Below, piece after piece: positions 59,509 through 64,000 of a DNA stretch of 64,000 bases (position 1 is the first letter of the stretch; each line of letters opens with the position of its first letter). Source of the stretch: Heliocidaris erythrogramma (lineage: Eukaryota > Echinodermata > Echinoidea > Camarodonta > Echinometridae); NCBI GenBank assembly GCA_025617745.1, contig CM046867.1, forward strand, positions 24,544,705 to 24,608,704. Direction: 5' to 3'. The notes beneath the pieces were generated by a model. The model saw only the letters and a list, made by a program, of their open reading frames with translations. It did not search any database and had not been told where the DNA came from. A program made the translations under genes and the position numbers.

Positions 59509-62500
59509 TTGTATTTTCCCGACTTGATCATCATGGTTTCTTTTTCACCGGCTGTATCTCTCCTCGCATTTATTGCTACTGTTACCAGCCTCCCCACGAA
59601 TGGATTCAGTGCTGGTGACGACAACTCACATTTCATCTATATTCAAGGCAAAGCCCATCACCAATGTTACTCTCAGATCTCAAGTAAGAACTTTCCTTCA
59701 TCTCTTCAGAAACAAATAAGAGAGCTCCTCTGTGTGCTAGGCTCGAAAAATTCTGGATGTTCTAGCAACCTGACCAAGGTCAAACTCTGCCATAAGCATG
59801 ATGTTTTAAAAACTGACAAGGCTAAGCTTACATCTTGCATCCTTCTTCTTTATCATTATCAAATGATGTTCAACTCAGGTCCCATTAAGTATCCATGTGG
59901 CCTCTGTAAGAAATCTGTAAGATGGAATCAACGTGGTATATGTTGTGATTCTTGTGATATCTGGTACATGTAAACTGCCTGAACATGCACACTCCATCGT
60001 ACGAGGCTCTTCAAGCATTGAACGTTAGTTGGATATGTTACTCATGTGGTATGCCAAATTTTGCATCATCGTTATTTATCAGTTCCTCTGAAATTGGATG
60101 CTCGAACAGTTTTTTCTCTCTTTCTCTACTTGATGACGAATCTCCCTCATTCGCTCCAATTGCTATGTCCTCCCCTGCAAGTGTTTGGGGTGATACATGT
60201 AGGTCTGTTCCTCTCTCTACTAATAAGAAGATCAAGCACCCTCGCCACCGGAAGCTCAGGGCGGTAGTCATTCACTTCCAGGGTCTCAGAAGTAAATCTG
60301 AATCTCTATCCGAATTTATTAATTCTGTTCACCCAGATATAATATTTGGAACTGAAACCTGGGGAAACGACTCCATTAGTAACTCTGAATTATTTCCTTC
60401 ACACATTGATTTGTATGATATCTGGCTGAAAGATCGCAAGGATGTTTATTGAGGTGTCCTCAATGCAGTAACGAAAACCCTACTCGCTGTCCCACTTCCT
60501 GAGCTTCATGCAGGCTGTGAAGTAATATGGGCCAAGCTTAGCCTTTCTGGCTGCAGAGATTTGTATCTAGGAGCGTTTTATAATCCTCATTATAACGACC
60601 CTCATGGCCTTCCTGGACTTCAAGTCTCTTTGGGGAAACTTCCTCCTGATGCATACAAGGTACTTGCTGGTGATTTTAACATGCCAGACATTGATTGGGA
60701 GTCTGACTCGGTGAAGCCTAGTACTTCGAGAGTCTACAAAAGCAGTAATCAACCATGCAACTTGCTTCTTGGTATTGCTAGTGGTCACCCTACGTCCGGT
60801 CAAGTCCATCCCAGGGATAAGTGATCATGATTCCATTGTCCAGGTTGACTTTAATAGTTCGATGACCCACCAGAAACCTCAAGCTCACAGAGTCTACAAT
60901 TATAGAAAAGCAGACTTCCACAAGATCAGATCTGAGCTTCAGACTTTTTCTAGTGAATATTTTAACAATTATCCCGACACACTGCCAGTCAACCTTAACT
61001 GGGAAGCCTTGAAGACCAAACTGTTATACTTGAAGGAGAAGTATATCCCTAGCAAGATGAGTAGCACTAGGTACAACTTACCTTATATGACAAGAGAAAT
61101 CAAGTGCAAGATCAGACAGAAGCACCGCGTATACAACCGTGCTATGAAAAAATCAATCTCAGGAAGATTGGAATCTCTTCAGAAAACTTAGATGTCAAGT
61201 TCAAAAATCCCTTCGTTCTGCAAGATTGGAGTACTTGAATGATGTCATTGGTCCTAGTTTGAGAGATAAACCCAAGGCCTTTTATCAATATGTGAAAAGG
61301 CTCAGACAAGATTCCACTGGTATTCAGCAACTTCTCTACAAAGGGTGTCTTAAATCCTCCAGCCAAGAAAAGGCCGATATCCTTAGCCATCATTTTGAGT
61401 CGGTCATTACCGCTGAACCAGACAACATTCCTCTTCCTAACATCCTCCCCTCTAAATACCCATCCATGGAAGACATAACGGTTGAAGTCAATGGTGTTGA
61501 GAAACTTCTGAAAGGACTAGACACAACCAAAGCTACTGGTCCAGATAACATCCCAGCCATCCTTTTAAAAGAGACAGCATCTCGCCCATATATTCAACCA
61601 ATCACTGAAATCTGGCGTGCTTCCTAAGGATTAGAAGAAGGCTCATAATAATAAAACTATCATCCAATTTCTCTGACTAGTATTGCCTCCAAAACTCTGG
61701 AACATATAGTGGTGTCTTCGGTTATGAAGCATCTTGACTCTCACTTCATCTTGTCTCCCTGGCAACATGGATTTAGAAGGAGGCATTCCTGTCAGACTCA
61801 ACTATTGCTAACATCCCACGACCTTGCCGATTCATATAGGGGCAAGAAGCAAGTTGAAATGATTATGTTAGATTTTTCTAAGGCCTTTGATAAGGTCCCA
61901 CATAATCGCCTCTTACTGAAGTTAAGACACTATGGGATCCAAGACCGCATCCTTAAGTGGATACAGGATTTCCAAACTAACCGTGAACAGTCAGTAGTTC
62001 TGGAGGGTGCAAAATCGAAGACTTGTCCTGTCATTTCGGGCGTTCCCCAGTGTACTGTGCTCGGTCCCACGCTTTTCCTACTTTATATCAACGATCTTCC
62101 CATGCAAGTTACTTCTAAATCCAGGCTTTTTGCGGATGATTGTATGCTGTATCGGGAAATCAACTGCAGTTCAGATGCTGAGATGTTGCAGAAAGATCTT
62201 GATGCACTTCAGCAATGGGAGAGCACTTGGCTGATGTCTTTTAACCCTGGAAAATGCGTTGTCCTGAGGTTTTGCCCCTCTCGGTCTTTAGTAAACTCCA
62301 GTTACTACATCCATAACACTGTTCTCCAAACCTGCAAGAGTGGAAAATATCTAGAAGTTACTCTATCAGATGATTTCAAGTGGTCACCTCATATTTCAAT
62401 TATCTGCAAGAAAGCTTCCCAGCAGCTTGGTTTTGTCCGGCGAAACACAAGATTCTTACCCCAGGCATTCAGATAGGCTGCCTATAAGTCTCTAATACGT

Positions 62501-62925
62501 CCTCACCTATAATACTGTTGCAGTGTATTGGACCCCCACACAATTTCAGATAGTCAGAAGCTGGAAAGGATCCAAAGGCAAGCGGCTCGTTACGTCTTAG
62601 CAGATTATAGAAGAACAAGCAGTGTAACCAGCATGACCACCAAGCTTAAATGGCATAGCCTGTCCTCTAGACGCACTGTGAGCAGACTCAGCATGGTGTA
62701 CAGGATCGTGAATGACCTCGTCGCTATATCACAAGACACATTCTTTAACCTGAGCGCTTTCAGTCATATCGTCCAAGAGGTAACATCGACAAGTTTGCCT
62801 TTGCCCAACGTTCCATTCCTGAATGGAACAATCTTCCCATCACGGTGGTTAATGCAGTCTCACTTGAAAGTTTCCAGAACCTTGTGAGAAGCCATCTTGA
62901 AAGTACCCCTCACTCCTCCTCATAA
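59509..62925 (+). pseudogene. LINE PHD finger, endonuclease and reverse transcriptase, copy 2
   Basis: Same domains as copy 1. The PHD part ([19 protein letters not shown]) is clearer here. It lacks two nonsense codons that copy 1 has in the endonuclease (near 60351 and 60423) but has its own deletion near 60790 and a frameshift near 61150. RT 61709-62476 retains LDFSKAFDKVPHNRLL and FADD. Confidence 0.88.
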
Positions 62926-62981
62926 CGTGCTCACAAATTGAGTTCATCTTCGTGATAGGCTGTAAAGCCCTTTGAAGATTA

Positions 62982-63213
62982 TGGAAGAAGAAGAAGAAGA
63001 AGAATGGCTACAACTTTGTTCATTAAACGCACGCTCGGTTTGCAATAAAACAAATCTAATCCATGAATTCGTCTATGAAAATGATGTTGACCTAGTTACA
63101 CCAAAGAGTTATAACTCCTTGGTTACACTAACAGAAACCTGGTTAACTGACAGCGAATCCGCGGTCCAGCGTGAATTAACTCCCTGTGGTTTTCGCTTTC
63201 TTTTTAATAAATA
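62982..63213 (+). pseudogene. GAA microsatellite plus start of a second LINE endonuclease, copy 2
   Basis: The frame runs from an ATG in front of the GAA tract through WLQLCSLNARSVCNKTNL to LTETWLTDSES. It keeps the segment deleted in copy 1 but lacks the final 50 bases present there. Confidence 0.75.
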
Positions 63214-63864
63214 GGCATTTACTAATCTGGCAAAGGTTTTGTGTACAAGAACAGAACTTTCCTTTTGATGCGGAGTAAAATTTGAATTTAAATGTAAGCT
63301 GTCGCTTGTCTAGGAAAACGACCGCTAGCAAGAAAACAAGCTTCTGCTTCTTTTTGCAACCAACTACTTGGTTGGAATATCTGAAGTTGCAAGCAAAAGG
63401 TTAGGAAAAACATTTGCTAGGCCTTTACTTGTTTTATCGATACGAGCCATTGTTTTCATTTTCGTCACGTTGAATTGCATGACGAAAAAGTACTGAAAGG
63501 CGTGACGTTAATAGTAAGTGTTATTTGAATCAAGATTATCATATACTACCTGATAAGAGATGAAAAACAAAACAAAACAAGGGAACAAGAGATTGAGGCC
63601 CAGTGAATTCATTGGGACAAGTTCACGAGTACACCGGAGATGATTCTGTGTTACATCAGTGTTCCTCCGTATTCACGTGGATTAGAGCTGAAGTAAACAT
63701 GAACTACGAGTGAAGGTGCGAAGAAGAGATTACATATTTGACAAAAGATATTAACGATGAAAATCACAGTGATATTTTAAAGTTGACATTGGTGATCTGC
63801 ATTACTTTAATTTTAATACTCAATATTTACATCATAGTCTGAATAAAAAAGAATGAGGGTCATA

Positions 63865-64000
63865 TTAAAGGAGAATTAACCCCTAATTACACATTTACTT
63901 ATATTGGAAGGTGTAATATGTTCCTACTTATTGGCCTAAATCATTTTCTAATAACATATCAGAAAAGGGTATAAATAAAGATATTCCAACACCCGGTATC
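63865..64000. mobile_element. TTAA MITE, left end only (window edge)
   Basis: Same sequence as 50164-50315, at the corresponding place in LINE block copy 2. Confidence 0.75.

Larger units (their letters stand above)
57970..64000 (+). mobile_element. Composite LINE block, copy 2 (cut by the window edge)
   Basis: Same order of parts as 44191-50315 with small substitutions and copy-specific deletions (about 80 bases missing near 60790; 44 bases missing near 63200). It lies upstream of the first visible EGF exon. Confidence 0.85.

Overview
The window looks like nuclear DNA of a marine invertebrate, most likely a deuterostome such as an echinoderm or hemichordate, although a mollusc cannot be excluded. 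It is AT-rich, has spliced genes with long introns, many short ACATGTA-type words, and a dense load of SINEs, MITEs, CR1/jockey-like LINEs, a Ty3/gypsy remnant, a Penelope-like fragment and a Tc1 transposon. Nothing bacterial is present.

Two host genes can be supported, both on the minus strand. (1) SCOC (short coiled-coil protein, a Golgi/autophagy adaptor) has four coding exons at 14036-14009, 8282-8160, 6801-6663 and 5731-5698. Its third exon carries a stop codon that overlaps a perfect splice donor, so a longer C-terminus is predicted. (2) A large gene for a type I membrane protein runs from beyond 57421 down to 25070. Seven EGF-like exons are visible (57421-57302 down to 38167-38036), then five short Ser/Thr-rich linker exons, one transmembrane exon (32107-32020) and one acidic, tyrosine-containing cytoplasmic exon (25670-25070). 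All extracellular exons are phase 1-1 and the visible parts join in one open frame of about 666 residues. I do not recognise an orthologue. The 5' end lies beyond the window.

The rest is mobile DNA nested in and around these genes. 1-14 kb: SCOC with TA-flanked MITEs, a 1.37 kb element built of 327-bp tandem units, and nested foldback repeats. 14-18 kb: homopolymer-rich repeats, a zinc-finger scrap, a 43-bp palindrome and trinucleotide repeats. 18.7-22.4 kb: a decayed LINE (minus) with a MITE inside it. 26.1-32.0 kb: a 5.87 kb foldback-type transposon whose inverted ends are 26-bp minisatellite arrays, flanked by a perfect 9-bp target duplication, inside the intron before the cytoplasmic exon. 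32.9-35.9 kb: a 1.5 kb tandem duplication that doubled one linker exon. 39.4-44.2 kb: gypsy remnant with a 3' LTR, a long hairpin MITE and a Penelope GIY-YIG endonuclease fragment. 44.2-50.3 kb and 58.0-64 kb: two copies of one composite LINE block sharing the same lesions. 52.6-54.2 kb: a Tc1-like transposon.

The most notable items are the foldback element, the exon-doubling duplication, the SCOC stop/donor overlap, the alternating di-EGF architecture, the unlisted Penelope endonuclease and the twin LINE blocks with 2A-like motifs and a signal-peptide-like upstream ORF.
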